DNA of 64,000 bases from Chamaecrista fasciculata (lineage: Eukaryota; Streptophyta; Magnoliopsida; Fabales; Fabaceae), in contig QANZ01019100.1 in assembly GCA_003254925.1 (NCBI GenBank), positions 501,684-565,683 of the forward strand, read 5' to 3'. Below the pieces are notes generated by a model, which saw nothing but the letters and a program-made list of their open reading frames with translations, was not told where the DNA came from and ran no database searches. Positions 24,332-37,735 of this stretch are shown here, one piece after another. The number at the start of each line of letters is the position of its first letter. The stretch's first letter is position 1. The translations under genes and the position numbers were made by a program.

Positions 24332-26969
24332 TATCAAAACCTGTAGAGATATATATGTAGATGAATATAATGGAGATATGAGAATGGGAGATATAAGGAT
24401 GTGTGTGTATACTGTATATATATAGCCATGTGTTTTGTATTGGATCGTGGAATAAATAAATATTGTGTGACTTGAATGAGAGCAAATGGTTTCAGGGTTG
24501 GGATTGTGAGAGCCAATTGTTTTCTGGAACTGGGCCACGCTATTAATACATTAATGATATAAGCAACAAAATACGACTGAAATTACTGTCAGCGCATTAT
24601 TGATGTTGAAACTGCCACACACAAATTCATTTGCATGCCTCCTTCTACTCGTGTACACCACGGATACATGCCACTTCTCACACACACAACGAATAAAAAC
24701 ATTATTATAAACCACGAAACTTGTGCGATCAAGATATTTATGTATTGTAACAGCTCTTATAATTTTCTAAGGATTTCACTTTATCAGCTGTTGAGAAAGA
24801 GCATATGAGGTTTCAGTTAAAACGCTTGTATATAATATAAAACAAGCAAAGAAGTTGTGTCTGATAGTACGCAAAGACGCCAAGAAGCTGAGGTATTAAA
24901 TTTGGAGGTTACTTAAAGTTGAAGGGATGGGTGATGTTTGAAAATTAAAACTAAATATTAGAAAGTGACAACGGAAGTGAAAAACAATGGGCTATATGAC
25001 TTGTTTTCAAGTAAACAGAAGGCGTAGGTTTAGATCTTTTTCTTTTTGTAGTCTTCCAAAAATTAAAGATATTTAGATGGAAAGTACAGACGTAGTACTG
25101 TTCTCTAATATATCCATAAACAGAACTATATATGCATACACACTGGACGTCGTAGTAGGCCGGCCCATTTTGCACACAACATCACTAACGCTCAAATACA
25201 CATTCAGATCCAAAATCCTCTTGAATCGGTAGATCGGAACAATTGTGGATCTTATACATACAATATCAATTCATGAATTAGTTCAAACTATAGTTGTATG
25301 AGTAAAACGAAGTCGCACACTACTATATACTCCACGGGATAGCGGATTGGGAATGAGTTAAAAAAGCCAATGCGCCAATTTGTGCAGCGATATAGACGGA
25401 TTTTGCTTTTCAAAAGCAAGTCAAGCACTTAAATTATATTATCCGCTGGGGTTCTTAATTAAGTGAATGTGACACATTTTGAAGCACTTCCAAACTATAT
25501 AATTGGGCCTTAAGCATAATATGTCTGAAGTGTATAATTCAAGAGATCATGGACGTTTTTCCATGTACAGAGTTTGACAGAAAATGCATGCACGTCATGG
25601 TTGAGTCATGCTTATAATGATGAAAATTGGAGGGCAGGTCATGTATGTTGCGTTTTAGCTCCTTAGTTAATTAAGGTCTAATTTCTAAATTAGTGAATAA
25701 ATATTTTAGTATAACTAAATTAGGACAAATAAAAATGTTAGTTAGATTGGGAGTAAGACTAATTACAAATTAAAAGGGCTAAATTAAATCCATAGTTTAA
25801 TCTGCAAAAATTGTCAAAGTAAAGAAAATTTAACAGTTTCATTGGTATATATCCAAGGTTTATGGATTAATTGTATGATATAATACCTTATTAGGGCCAG
25901 GATAACGTTCTGATGAACATGAATATTTGAAGGAACCTTTATGATGTACATGTGAACAAGAGAATACGAAAGAAAATACCATTTTTCCCCAATTGTATGT
26001 ATGCTATAATATAGATATATAGAAGAACTCTAGCTAAAATATCCTTGTATACACAGGTGCAAGTCCAAGCAGCAATACAACCCTCCTCCCACAAAATTAA
26101 ATTATTATAGGTGATCACTGATAACGACACAGAAGCTGATCAAAATTCCAATTTCCTTTTATATGAACGACTTAATGCTGTCACGTGGTAAAATTTGAAG
26201 TTAATTAGAACTCTAATTAACTTCATGCAATGCAAGTCTGCATGCGTATTAAATCCATAGCAACATCTTTTTTCTTTTTGTCAATGCACGAGTACATGTA
26301 TAAATTTAATTTTATTTACAGGTTTGCGTATGCGTAGTGTCAGAACCGAAGAAAACGCACCACTTTCAGTTGATCAAAAGATAAATTCAAAGAAAGGAGA
26401 AAAAGAAAAAAAACACACACCAAATTTAGAGTATTAGACCAAATCAAACCTCAATCATACATACAGGTCCAACGAAGTCCCAAATTAAAGTTACGTTTAC
26501 TCCGTGTGTCTTCTCTCCTTCCCAACTGTAAAACCGAATGATATGATTTACCATGTTTAGGAATATGATGATGACCAAAACACGTACTAATAATATCTCA
26601 GTGATTGTTGGTTTGACGTTCCCCTCTTGCGCGGTTTTCCCTAAAACATTAACCTCCTTAACCTCCTCTCTTATTCTCTCTCTAACTAACCAAACTAAAT
26701 CCTTCCCCTACCTTTTTGTATGACTGTTTTCATGACCCCTCTCTTGATTCATTAATCTCTCCGGCTCCTCCATTTTCTATCAATGTGTTAACCTTTTCTT
26801 TATTCCTTCCCCAGAATTTGTATCTGCGCCAGGAAGGAATAAAGAATTAAGGGCTACTACTTCAATTCCCTCATCCAATATACATATAGAACAATGCTTA
26901 TTAATTAGATACTAACTCTCTGTATATTATAGCCAATAAATCATCAATCCAATTAATAAATATATAGAA
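24332..26969. other. Intergenic region between the 99-aa gene and the WD40 gene
   Basis: AT-rich DNA with no recognised gene. The pyrimidine-rich stretch from about 26630 to 26830 (repeated CTCTCT and CCTCC) is a likely core promoter and leader for the WD40 gene at 26970. Confidence 0.5.
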
Positions 26970-28205
26970 ATGGAAGGTGGGGAATATTGTGAAGGGGAGG
27001 GTTTACCCAAGTCTCCATGGAGCAGTAATCTGGTGGTGGGTCCGTCGTTCAGCAGCAGGCAAGGGGATAATGATGAGGATCAGGAAGTAGCGGTGACTGC
27101 GGTTCTAGTAGGATCTCTCATTCGAGAAGAAGGCCATATATACTCGTTAGCTGCAGACAATGGACTGCTCTACACGGGATCCGACAGCAAGAACATTCGG
27201 GTATGGAAGAACCAGAAGGAATTCGCCATGTTTAAATCCACCAGCGGCTTGGTCAAAGCCATTGTCAAAGTCAAAGGCGGCGAAGAAATCCTGACGGGCC
27301 ATCAAGACGGCCGAATCCGCGTCTGGAAAATCTCCGGCAAGAACGCCACCCAATACAAACGTGTTGCTACGTTGCCCACCCTCCGAAATTACATAAAATG
27401 CTCCCTCAAACCACGAAACTACGTGGAAGGAAGACGACACCGAAGCGTACTGTGGATCAAACACTACGACGCCATCTCCTGCCTCGGCTTAACCAAAGAC
27501 GGCTCTCTCATTTACTCTGCCTCTTGGGACAAATGCTTCAAGGTCTGGCGCGCCTCCAATTTCAAATGCTTGGAATCCGTAACGGCGCATGACGACGCCG
27601 TTAACGCTCTCGTCGTCGGAGTGGAGGGAATGGTGTTCACCGGCTCCGCCGACGGCACCGTCAAGTTGTGGCGGCGGGAGATGCAGGGCAAAACAACCAA
27701 ACACTTGTTTACGCAGACGCTGTTGAAGCAGGAGAGCGCCGTGACGTCACTCGTCATGAGTCCCGATGCTACATATCTCTATTGTGGCTCTTCGGATGGG
27801 ATGGTTAATTACTGGGAACTGGGAAATTGGCAATCAAACGGCGGCGTTTTGAGAGGCCATAAGCTCGCCGTGCTCTGCTTGGCCGCCGCCGGGAAGCTCT
27901 TGATAAGTGGATCGGCGGATATGAAGATATGCTTGTGGAGAAGACAAGACAACGGAGATCACTGTTGCGCCACCATTCTCACCAGCCATACGGGACCCGT
28001 TAAGTGTCTCACGGTGGAGGAAGACAACACCAACAATAATAACAACAATGGAGAGCAACAATGGATATTGTACAGTGGCAGCTTGGACAAATCCGTCAAG
28101 ATGTGGAAACTCACCGATAACCCTAACCACAATCTCTGCGCCACTCAGACTCGTGCTTGTACCAGAGTCACCTCCCTTCGAAAATTGGGTTCTAGAAGAT
28201 ACTAA
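26970..28205 (+). CDS. JINGUBANG-like WD40 repeat protein
   Basis: An intronless gene for a 411-residue WD40 protein of the JINGUBANG group (Arabidopsis At2g26490, At3g50390); JGB itself restrains pollen germination. Seven repeats can be followed: GHIYSLAADNGLLYTGSDSK, VKAIVKVKGGEEILTGHQDG, ISCLGLTKDGSLIYSASWDK, VNALVVGVEGMVFTGSADGT, VTSLVMSPDATYLYCGSSDG, VLCLAAAGKLLISGSADMKI and VKCLTVEEDN...YSGSLDKSVKMW. Repeats end in typical VW/LW/MW pairs, which predicts a seven-bladed propeller acting as a protein-binding platform. An Asn-rich insert (near residue 352) lies in the last blade. GC content is higher than the surroundings, usual for this intronless family. The exact role of this paralogue is not known. 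Confidence 0.93.
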   Translation: MEGGEYCEGEGLPKSPWSSNLVVGPSFSSRQGDNDEDQEVAVTAVLVGSLIREEGHIYSLAADNGLLYTGSDSKNIRVWKNQKEFAMFKSTSGLVKAIVKVKGGEEILTGHQDGRIRVWKISGKNATQYKRVATLPTLRNYIKCSLKPRNYVEGRRHRSVLWIKHYDAISCLGLTKDGSLIYSASWDKCFKVWRASNFKCLESVTAHDDAVNALVVGVEGMVFTGSADGTVKLWRREMQGKTTKHLFTQTLLKQESAVTSLVMSPDATYLYCGSSDGMVNYWELGNWQSNGGVLRGHKLAVLCLAAAGKLLISGSADMKICLWRRQDNGDHCCATILTSHTGPVKCLTVEEDNTNNNNNNGEQQWILYSGSLDKSVKMWKLTDNPNHNLCATQTRACTRVTSLRKLGSRRY

Positions 28206-30124
28206 TGGTGATATGAGACCTCTCTCATCATTAACAATATATCTTTCTTTTTTCTTTTTTAAAACACACAAGAGAGAGAGAGGAAGAATCGGAGAAGAGA
28301 ATAAATTTTGCTTGCTTCTCTAGTGAATTAATTCCGCACTTCTCCATCGTGTCCATACTCTGACAAATGTTATTATAAAGATATATATAGAAAACAGAGG
28401 ACCACCAATTCGTGTATCATAAAATGCGTTTAATGCATAACTTGTTAGGAAAAATAATACATTTAATTACTTGGTTGGTTAGTTAGTTAGTTGTTTAGTC
28501 CATGTATGCGGCTCTTGTATTATATCCATATTATTTTTATATAAAAACAATGGCTTTATGTCTATCTCCTAAGATTTTATCCTGTCATGTGTCAAAAGGG
28601 GAACATTTGTTGGAATTAATTTTCTACCTGATAGGTTTGCTATTTGGCTTCGACCAATTAAATGTGGTGCATATTTATCTCCTTTCTTTATTTCCGGGCC
28701 CAGAGGATAGATATATTATAAATGTAACATTGTAGATGTATAAATATGTATATGTACATTTTCGTCAATTAATTTAAACATTAAAAAATTGTTTATCTTA
28801 GATAAATATTCAACCCTTGAAAAGAAAAAAGAAATTGCAAGAACCACATAGGTAAGTTTTGTCCCAATAAAAGGATCATTTTGTTCTTCACCAGAAAAAA
28901 GGAAAGGCTAATTTTGACAGATTTCAGTAGTAAAGCATTTTGAAAAAAAAAACATTTGTCCTCTCCAGCTGTGTTTAATAATCACCTTGTTTTAAAACAG
29001 AGAGATCATTAATTGGTTATAATATAAACAAATCAGACTTTCTATCAAAAAATAAAAAATAAAAATCAGACTCTTACAATTACTTGTAAAAAAATATATA
29101 TAATTAGTAATGGTTGCTTGAAATTTGCTAGAAAAAAATTTCTCATCAACAATATACACCAAAAAGAGAAAAGAACAAAGAGTTTATCAATCAAATCATT
29201 GCTATCTATTTCCGTTACCGTAGATATTATTTAGATAGTACTAGTATATACTAAAGAGTATAATGATGGTGCAAATGATTAATTTACGGAAAAAGCAAAG
29301 TTGTTATGGAGAAGGAGTTGATTTCAGTCTGAGAAGCGAATCATGCAGCGAGTGAGTGAGTGAGTGAGTACGACACGCAAACCGGTCCTGAAAATTTTCA
29401 TGGGAAACCCGTGGAATGAGATTCGAGCATTAACAATTACATAGCAGAAGATGATGATGGTGGTCCTGTGAGTGCAATTCCATTGCAAGCATCTAATTCC
29501 GATACCAACAACTCCTTGTAAAAGGACAAAGTGCTCGCCAGCTCCGACCCCACATGACCTTCTCTCCCCACCAAAAAAATAAAAAAGGTAAGAAAGAAAG
29601 ATTCCACCACGCCTGTCTCAATCGCCGTTTCTTTTTCATTCCTCTCATTCACTTTGCTCTTCGCTTTTTTTCCTTTCCTTTCCTCCTCTCCAAACACAAC
29701 GCCCTACACCCACCGCACCCGATTACGGATTTTCCCAGATTTGTTTGTCTCCTTTTTTATGTTCTCCCCTTCTCCTTCGTTTCTCTGCTTTCAACATCCC
29801 GCCCCACTTGCATTTCTCTCGTATTGGTGTTTATTTCCATCTTCCGCCATTTTCTCACTCTATCTGCTTTCATAGCAGATTAGGTTTTCTTCCCCTTTAC
29901 CCTTTTTTCTGTGCATTACCTATAGCTTAGGTCTATTTCTCTTTTAGATACTATTCTTTGCTTTATTTTCAAATTCAATTTTTGTTTTGGAGTTTGGAGT
30001 TGGACTAAACCTGAGCTTCTGCTTTGATGGTTTTATTGTCTTCCTCCTATTGGGGGTTCGGTGCTTTGCTGGGCATTGAAGTTAGGGTTAGATAACTTCT
30101 CTGTCTCTTCAAGATTTAGTAAGA
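28206..30124. other. Intergenic region between WD40 gene and XLG1
   Basis: The 3' end of the WD40 transcript and the XLG1 promoter and leader are expected here. A (GAGT)n tract lies at 29350-29370. From about 29630 to 29940 the plus strand is strongly CT-rich, typical of a plant 5' leader, and leads into the XLG1 ATG at 30125. No further gene is seen. Confidence 0.5.
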
Positions 30125-33100
30125 ATGTCTCCGGTGAGGACACCTGCCGCCGACGAGGGGGTCCAATATTCGTTCGCTGTTGAGTACAATGGACCACCAG
30201 TTGCGTACGATCTTCCCAGGGCAGTACCCATTAGCGTCGAGAAAATTCCGGTGGCTGCAGTGGTTACCCAGGTTCCGTTAACGGATAAACTGTCGTTGCC
30301 AGTTGTGCAGCCGCTCTTAGCCCTCGAACCCCCGAGTGGGAGATTCTCCAAGGAGCTCAAATCACTTGCTTCTGTACCTGCGGTTTCCCCGAGTGGGAGA
30401 TTCTCTAAGGAAGAAGGTGGTGGTTGCTCATCGAAAGAGCTGGAATTAAATTCCGAAAGAACTGTTTCTCCAACTTCTGTGATTGCCTTTGAAGACAGAG
30501 CTGCACAAGGTAATGTTTGTGAATTATCGGGTGAATTGAGTAGCTCAGGGGCATTCGAGTTTTCGAATGGGAATTACGTTTCTGGTGAGTTATCGGATGT
30601 GGCTGACAGCTCAAGGGTTCTGGAATCAAGCTCGGTGAGTCACGAACACTCGCATGAGTTACTGCGGGAACCTGGAAGCTTGAGCACCGTAGAGTTTTCT
30701 GACAGTTTTGACAAGTCAGGAAGAAGCTCGAGTGGTTTGAGGGTCTCGAATGGTGGAAAAGAGAGTTTTGATTTTAATGATTTGAACCAACCAGATTGGG
30801 CCTCAACCGAGTCTGTGTTGAGCTTCGATTATCCTTCCTCTCGGGTTTCTTCCCTAAAGGCTGTTGATTGTAACAACGAACCCGATTGTGATATAAGACG
30901 CCCCCCAATTGTTACTTTTGATGTCGACACGGATGATGCTTTAGATGAGGAATACGAGGAAGAAGCGACTGAAACAAGACCAGTGAAAAAGGAACCTCTA
31001 ACAAAGGGAAAGAAAGGGTCATGCTATCGATGCTTCAAGGGAAATAGATTCACAGAAAAGGAAGTTTGCCTCGTGTGTGATGCAAAGTATTGTAGTAATT
31101 GTGTGTTAAGAGCTATGGGTTCAATGCCTGAAGGTCGTAAATGTGTTACTTGCATAGGATTCCCAATTGACGAGTCAAAACGAGGGAATTTGGGAAAATG
31201 TTCTCGTATGCTCAAGCGACTGCTTAATGATTTGGAGGTTCGACAGATAATGAAGGCCGAGAGGTCTTGTGAAGTAAATCAGTTGCCGGCTGAATACATT
31301 TGTGTGAATGGAGAGCCTCTTTCTCACGAGGAACTGGTTACACTACAGAACTGTCCAAACCCTCCGAAGAAACTAAAGCCAGGAAATTATTGGTATGATA
31401 AAGTATCTGGCCTTTGGGGGAAGGTATTGTTTTTTCCATACATTTTGTCTGCTGCTTTATTCTTCATGGTTTACTGTGAATGTTGAATTCTTTTTTGGGG
31501 TGAATTTTTCAGGAAGGACAGAAGCCTTCCAGAATTATCAGTCCTCATCTGAATGTTGGAGGTCTCATTAAACCAGATGCTAGCAATGGAAACACACAGG
31601 TTTTCATTAATGGTCGGGAAATAACAAAACCCGAGCTTCGAATGTTGCAGGTTGGAATTTTAGTACATGAAACTATATTTTTTTGAAAGGCTTCCACTTA
31701 ATTAATTCTTGTTCTATTGTAACGGAAGGATCTTGTGCTGAAAATGCTTATTTTTAAAATATACTTGTTGCATTTGCTTGGCAGTTGGCAGGGGTTCAGT
31801 GTGCTGGCAACCCTCATTTTTGGGTCAACGAGGATGGTTCATACCAAGAAGAGGGACAGAAAAATACAAGGGGGTATATATGGGGAAAGGTATAGTTTGT
31901 TTGCCTATGTCTCTGGCTTCCTGCCTGGTTAAAGTTAATTTTCACTATCGGAATATCTATTTTCTCTCATTAGGCTGGAACGAAGCTTGTATGTGCTCTC
32001 CTGTCTCTCCCTGTTCCTTCTAAACTTTCAAATTCTTGTGGAGAACAAGTCACCAATTCAGTTAGCAGAACTGTCCCGGATTACCTTGAGCATGGAATAG
32101 TTCAGAAGCTCCTCTTAGTTGGTCATAGTGGGTCTGGAACAAGCACTATTTTTAAACAGGTTAGAATATTTTTCCATAGTTGAGTGTCTATTAATCATGT
32201 GATATGACTCTGGAAGCATTTATGAAGATTATCCTTTCTTAAGTCACTTGAAGAATTATGATGTGAGAAAAGCTTCTGGGACTGGTCTAAACATTCTATA
32301 AAGTATCAAACTGTCATTCCTAATGCATTTGTGGATTCTATGAGTGGTTTGATTCTGCAAAGTTAACTGTATTTATATTTGTGAAAAGTTACTTCATAAA
32401 ATCATTCTGTTACTGAATTTTGTCTTCTACCTTCCCTTGAACCTCCGTCTATTTCGATTGTCAGATACAAGCACTCTATTAGTTTAGAGTTCCTCAACTT
32501 CCTAATTTTTTTGTTGGTTGGTAATTTGAAAGATTTGTGGTAGTAAACTTATGTAACTGACTTCATGGTTGGACTACTAATTAATATGTGGGGGTACTTG
32601 AGGCATTGTCAAATCCAAGCTTTTAGTTTGTGTTTGGGAAACAAAATGATGAGAGAAAGAAATGTGAGGTCCTGACATGATACATGAATTGATACACTAC
32701 CAATTTTCAGTCCTCAAATTTTATGCCTATCATTTGTAGTTTTTTCCTTTAACAAAGGGTTAAGGAGTCCTTTAACAAAGGGTTGAGGAGTTTTTGAACT
32801 TTTTATGGCTTTGTTATTTGCAGCAACATATGATGCTGGCCTCAAATATGGTTGGCTGGTTTCTGTAACTTGATGAAATACTACTTTCACACCTTGCCCC
32901 CTTCTTGATAGTGTAGCTAGCGAAGAATAAAATTATATGTACAATATATGATTTGTTTCATGACTTCATCATTCTTGTTTGAGAAATCAACGTATTTATA
33001 GAATTGTAAAATTCTGGTCAGGCCAAGATTCTGTACAAAAGCATCCCTTTCTCGGACGATGAGCGTGAAAATATTAAATTGACCATTCAGAGCAACGTCT

Positions 33101-36100
33101 ATGCCTATCTTGGCATACTCCTTGAAGGACGTGAGCGTTTTGAAGATGAGTGTCTTGGGGATTTGAAAAGCAAGCAATCTCCACTAGGGGATGGCACAGG
33201 TATCAGTGCAAATTTTCTCTCCTTTCCACTTGCTAAATAGTAAGAAGTGTTGTAGGTTATTAATAAACTACTTTTGTGATTAAAATTATAGATATCATGT
33301 GGTTTGTTTGCTTTGTAATTGCTGTGCTGCAAGCAAGTACCTTTTTGTTCTGCTCGTCTATTTGCACGGCCAGGTTGACTGGTACAATTATGGATTTGAA
33401 CAGGAAATAGTCCAAATTCAAATGAGAAGACAATTTATTCAATTGGAACGAGGCTGAAAGCATTCTCTGATTGGCTGCTCAAAACTATGGTGTCCGGTAA
33501 ACTCGATGCTATCTTTCCAGCTGCTACTCGTGAATATGCACCACTTATTGAGGAATTGTGGAACAATGCTGCTATCAAAGCCACATATGAAAGAAGAAGT
33601 GAAATAGAAATGCTACCCAATGTGGCCAGTTATTTTTTAGAGCGGGTAAGATCATTAATTTGTTCATGAATTGATTTTGTCAACATTTTATTTTATGTGT
33701 TATTTTTAATGAGACAATGACTAACCTGTAATTGATCTTTGAAATGAATCTTTTCGTATTTGTTTTGGTCTGCGGTAATCAGCAAAGGTGGTGGTACATT
33801 ATTTGCTTTTTTACTAGCATATAGGATAAAAGGTGTAGGAGACTATTATATAAAAGGTTGGGGCAGGGGGTGAACCGGTGAAGTTAAGGAATATATTTTT
33901 ATCAATATGTAAGTATCAAATATAATAATTTCCATTGACAGCATTTTAAATAAATCATCATCTAATTCTAAGATATGCATGAGTTAAAGTATTTGAGGGA
34001 ACTGCTAATAAACGCAGGCTGTTAAGATTTAAGGAGTATCTCATTGCTTCAGGCATTCAAATTTGTGCTCAGGACATTCTACTGAAATGGTATTACGTTA
34101 CTGGCTGCTGCCTCCCCATGTCATCTTTTGTTGAATGAAAATCTTTGCAAAAATATGGCTCTGGTGCTCCTGGAAAAGTATTTTTCTGTGTTAAGGGAAC
34201 ATATCTTCAATCAATCTGTTTAAAAGTGAGCAAACCCCAGGAGGGATAAACTTACCTGCGGCATGAGGTGTTTTGGTTATTGGGAATGCTATAGGTGGTG
34301 GTAGTACATATTGTTTTTTACTCTTTATAAGAATCCTTGGGGGCAGATATTGGGAAACTGAGAATTGTACACTAGAAACTGAGCATAAGCCTTTCATTTA
34401 AAGCAAATCAAGTATTGTGCTCGTAACAACCCTCGGGGATGCTTCTTACTGTGAGATAATTTATTAGGCAAGGCTTGAATCCAGTTTATAGGATTGAAGT
34501 TCACGTTACTTCTGCTGTCATCAGCGAAGGTTGATACTGACATTTTCCATCTGTTAAGCACTAGACTTGAGTGTTGTATTCTTTTACTATGATTCCGATT
34601 CTATTTGCTCTTTCTTTTTTTTTCTTTTGACCAAACTATTTGCTCTTTCTTAACAAATATTGTTAGGTTAGTGGTCTTGAAATTTTTTTTCAATCAACGT
34701 TTCTAACATGGAAAACACTCTGTTTAGGCTGTTGAAATATTGAAGACCGATTATGAACCCTCAGATTTGGATATTCTCTATGCCGAGGGAGTTACTTCAT
34801 CAAATGGGCTTGCTTGTGTGGAGTTTTCATTTCCCCAGTCAGATCCTGATCAAACTGTTGACACTGCGGATCTACATGATTCTTTGGTTAGGTAGGTGAA
34901 ATTCTGTTTATTTACTCTTAATATGAGAAATGTGTTGCTACTCACCTGACCCTGATTAATGCAATTGCTGCTATTATTGTATTTTCTATTGGGAAATAGA
35001 ATTTTTGCTAAAATTACCATGAGACTGCAGTGCATGCTAGGTACACTAGATTCTGATAACAGTAACTGAAACAAAACAGAGTGAGGTAGTGGATTAGTAC
35101 AAATGGTACTTGTTGAAATTCCAACTTCGCCAGATACCATGAAATTGCCCATGTTAAACTCTGGTTTTGTCTTCCCTTGCTACTATGATATGGGGTTGAA
35201 CAAGGAGGGGACTTCTTCTGCAACCATGGTTGTAATTTAGTGATCATGTAATGTATAAATTCTAAATGCAGTGTCTTTATATATGTTTTAAATTGATGGG
35301 TGTATAACTAGGAAAGACCAAAAGAAAGACATACAGAAGCTCCAGTAAGACTGGCATGCATTACTTGGCCTCTGTTTCTTGAACTATGGTTGAAAAGAAG
35401 CATTCAAAAGCATATATTTGTTCTTAAGCATGTCATAAAGACATGAGAAAAATTTTCTGATGCTGTTGATTTTCATAAATGTGATTTTGAGTCAAATGAA
35501 TATCTCGAAGAATAAGCCCTTTTGTATAGTAGTGAATTGTTTCTGGCCTGTACTGTGCTTTATTGGTTCTCTTTGGCTTATCCACAGGTATCAACTAATT
35601 AGAGTACATGCAAGAGGGCTAGGAGAAAATTGCAAGTGGCTAGAGATGTTTGAAGATGTTGGGATGGTTATCTTCTGTGTTTCTTTGAGTGACTACGATC
35701 AGCTTTCCCTTGACGGAAATGGTTGTCTCACCAACAAGATGATATTAAGCCGGAAATTTTTTGAAACTATCGTCACACATCCAACTTTTGATCAAATGGA
35801 TTTCCTCTTGATATTAAACAAAGTTGATCAATTTGAGGAGAAAGTAGAGCAAGTTTCATTGACCCAGTGCGAGTGGTTCTCTGATTTTCATCCGGTCATT
35901 AGCCGTCATCGCTCAAGCAGTAACAGCAACAGCAACAGCATCAATCATAGTCCTTCCCTTGGCCAGCTAGCTTCTCATTATATAGCTGTTAAGTTCAAGA
36001 GGCTTTATTCATCCCTTACAGGACGAAAGTTGTATGTGTCTCTGGTGAAGGGGTTGGAGCCTGACAGTGTCGACGCAGCACTCAAATATGCACGGGAGAT

Positions 36101-36185
36101 TCTAAAGTGGAACGAAGAGAGACCAAACTTTAGTGTAAGCGAATACTCAATTTATAGCACTGAGGCGAGTTCATTCTCTCATTGA
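30125..36185 (+). CDS. XLG1: Extra-large GTP-binding protein 1
   Basis: A plant-specific long G-alpha-like protein that works with G-beta-gamma at the plasma membrane and nucleus. Eight exons chain in phase: 30125-31423, 31513-31650, 31785-31889, 31974-32159, 33022-33199, 33404-33645, 34728-34891 and 35588-36185, giving 969 residues. The N-terminal half starts near [20 protein letters not shown] and contains a Cys-rich zinc-finger-like block ([33 protein letters not shown]). The C-terminal G-alpha-like domain has a P-loop ([17 protein letters not shown]) and an NKxD motif (LILNKVDQF). The switch regions differ from true G-alpha: the usual catalytic Arg and Gln are not visible, as known for XLGs. 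The C-terminus ends [15 protein letters not shown], as in XLG1. It is about 80 residues longer than Arabidopsis XLG1, mainly in the variable N-terminal Ser-rich part. Confidence 0.95.
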
Positions 36186-36611
36186 TTGCTAGTTCAGACT
36201 GGAGTTGCAGCCATACTTTTGTATGACTTATATTCTGTCCTTGTATATACATATATTACTTAGAGTAATAGGGAAGTGCATTTCCTTCCACATGCTAGGC
36301 ACCTGTAGGCTTCCCCTTCCTGCGGTCACTGGTCGGGTGTAATGTTCAAATTATTTTTTGTTTTTGTTTTTTACATGGTAAAGTAATATCTTGAGGTTTG
36401 TATTTGTATATCTTCTAGGCAGGGCCTCACATTTTCAATTAGATTTCCAAATCGTCTTTCTTGCATTGATAGATGATGTAGACTTGCAGACTCAATGTTC
36501 CCCTGTTGTGGTATTTGTATGAAATCCAAATGCATGAGCTCGGGTGGGACATTTTCTTTTGAAAAGTGCTTGTCGAAACAATACCTTTCGTTTCCATTAT
36601 TATTATGATTA
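36186..36611. other. XLG1 3' flank
   Basis: The 3' untranslated region and downstream DNA of XLG1. No gene is recognised. The stretch ends at the 9-bp target duplication of the foldback element starting at 36612. Confidence 0.5.
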
Positions 36612-37735
36612 GGCCAAAGTCCTATTTTGGTCCCTCAGTTATGCTCAGTGTTTCAAATTGGTCCCCCAGTTGTTTTTCGTTCCATATTGGTCCCCCAGTT
36701 ATGTAAAACTTGACAAAGTTGGTCCCTCTAACGGTTTCCATCCATTTTTCCGTTAAATAAAAGACAAAATTGATTTTTAACTCCTAAAAGTTTAAATTTT
36801 TTGCATCAAGGACCCTTTTCTCTCTAATTGAACCAAAATGTAAGAAAGAATAAATAATTTGGGGGTTTTAGTATTTCACACCAAAATTTAATCTCTCTCT
36901 CAATTAGATCCTTCTGCATTCTTCTTACACCCAAATTGAAAACGAAACGCAACACCATCACCATCTCCGTCTTCTTCAATCTAACCCCCATCGTCATCAT
37001 CATCTTCTTCTATCCATTTGACGCAATTAGGGTGAAGAAAGAAAAGCAGCAAATTGAGAATTTCAAAACCCACGTTTACCAATTTGAACCTCAGAAACGT
37101 GGAGCTTGGCGGTGAGTTGGAGATCTTGGGCAGTAGGTGAGATGGTTGTAGCGGTGGTGGGTAAAAGAAGAAGAAGATGATGATGATGGTGCTGGCGACA
37201 GCGGGGGTGGTAGGTAGAAGAAGAAGATGATGATGATGATGATGATGATGATGGTGCTGGCGGCAGCGGTGGTGGCGGCTGCAGTGGTTGTGGGTAGAAG
37301 AAGATGGTGGTGGCGGCGGCGGCAATGAATAGAAGAAGAAGATGATGACGACGATGGGGGTTATATTGAAGAAGACGGAGAGGATGATGGTGTTGCGTTT
37401 TGTTTTCAATTTGGGTGTAAGAAGAATGCGGAAGGATCTGATTGAGAGAGAGAGATTAAGTTTTGGTGTGAAATACTAAAACCCCCAAATTATTTATTCT
37501 TTCTTACATTTTGGTTCAATTATAGAGAAAAGGGTCCTTGATGCAAAAAATTTAAACTTTTAGGAGTTAAAAATCAATTTTGTCTTTTATTTAACGGAAA
37601 AATGGATGGAAACCGTTAGAGGGACCAACTTTGTCAAGTTTTGCATAACTGGAAAACTAATATGGAACGAAAAATAACTAGAGGACCAATTTAGAACACT
37701 GAGCATAACTGGGAAACTAAAATAGGACTTTGGCC
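36612..37735. mobile_element. Mutator-like foldback MITE, 1124 bp, 9-bp TSD
   Basis: Two inverted arms of more than 350 bp face each other. The left arm starts GGCCAAAGTCCTATTTTGG and the right arm ends with its complement (AATAGGACTTTGGCC). TTATGATTA flanks both ends exactly (36603-36611 and 37736-37744), the 9-bp duplication typical of Mutator-like elements. The centre (about 37140-37350) is a GA/GGT-rich minisatellite with a (GAT)n tract and codes for nothing recognisable. No transposase is present, so it is non-autonomous. A one-arm relative lies at 47214-47400. Confidence 0.85.
37226..37253. repeat. (GAT)n microsatellite in the foldback element core
   Basis: About nine GAT units lie within the central minisatellite of the element 36612-37735. 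The complement reads as poly-His, which explains a spurious open frame there. Confidence 0.85.

Noticed and set aside
28115-28130. Telomere-like CCCTAAC sequence
   Set aside because: A single unit within the WD40 coding region, coding ordinary residues.
36981-37409. 142-codon frame with long poly-His
   Set aside because: It is the complement of the GAT/GGT minisatellite inside the foldback element at 36612-37735.
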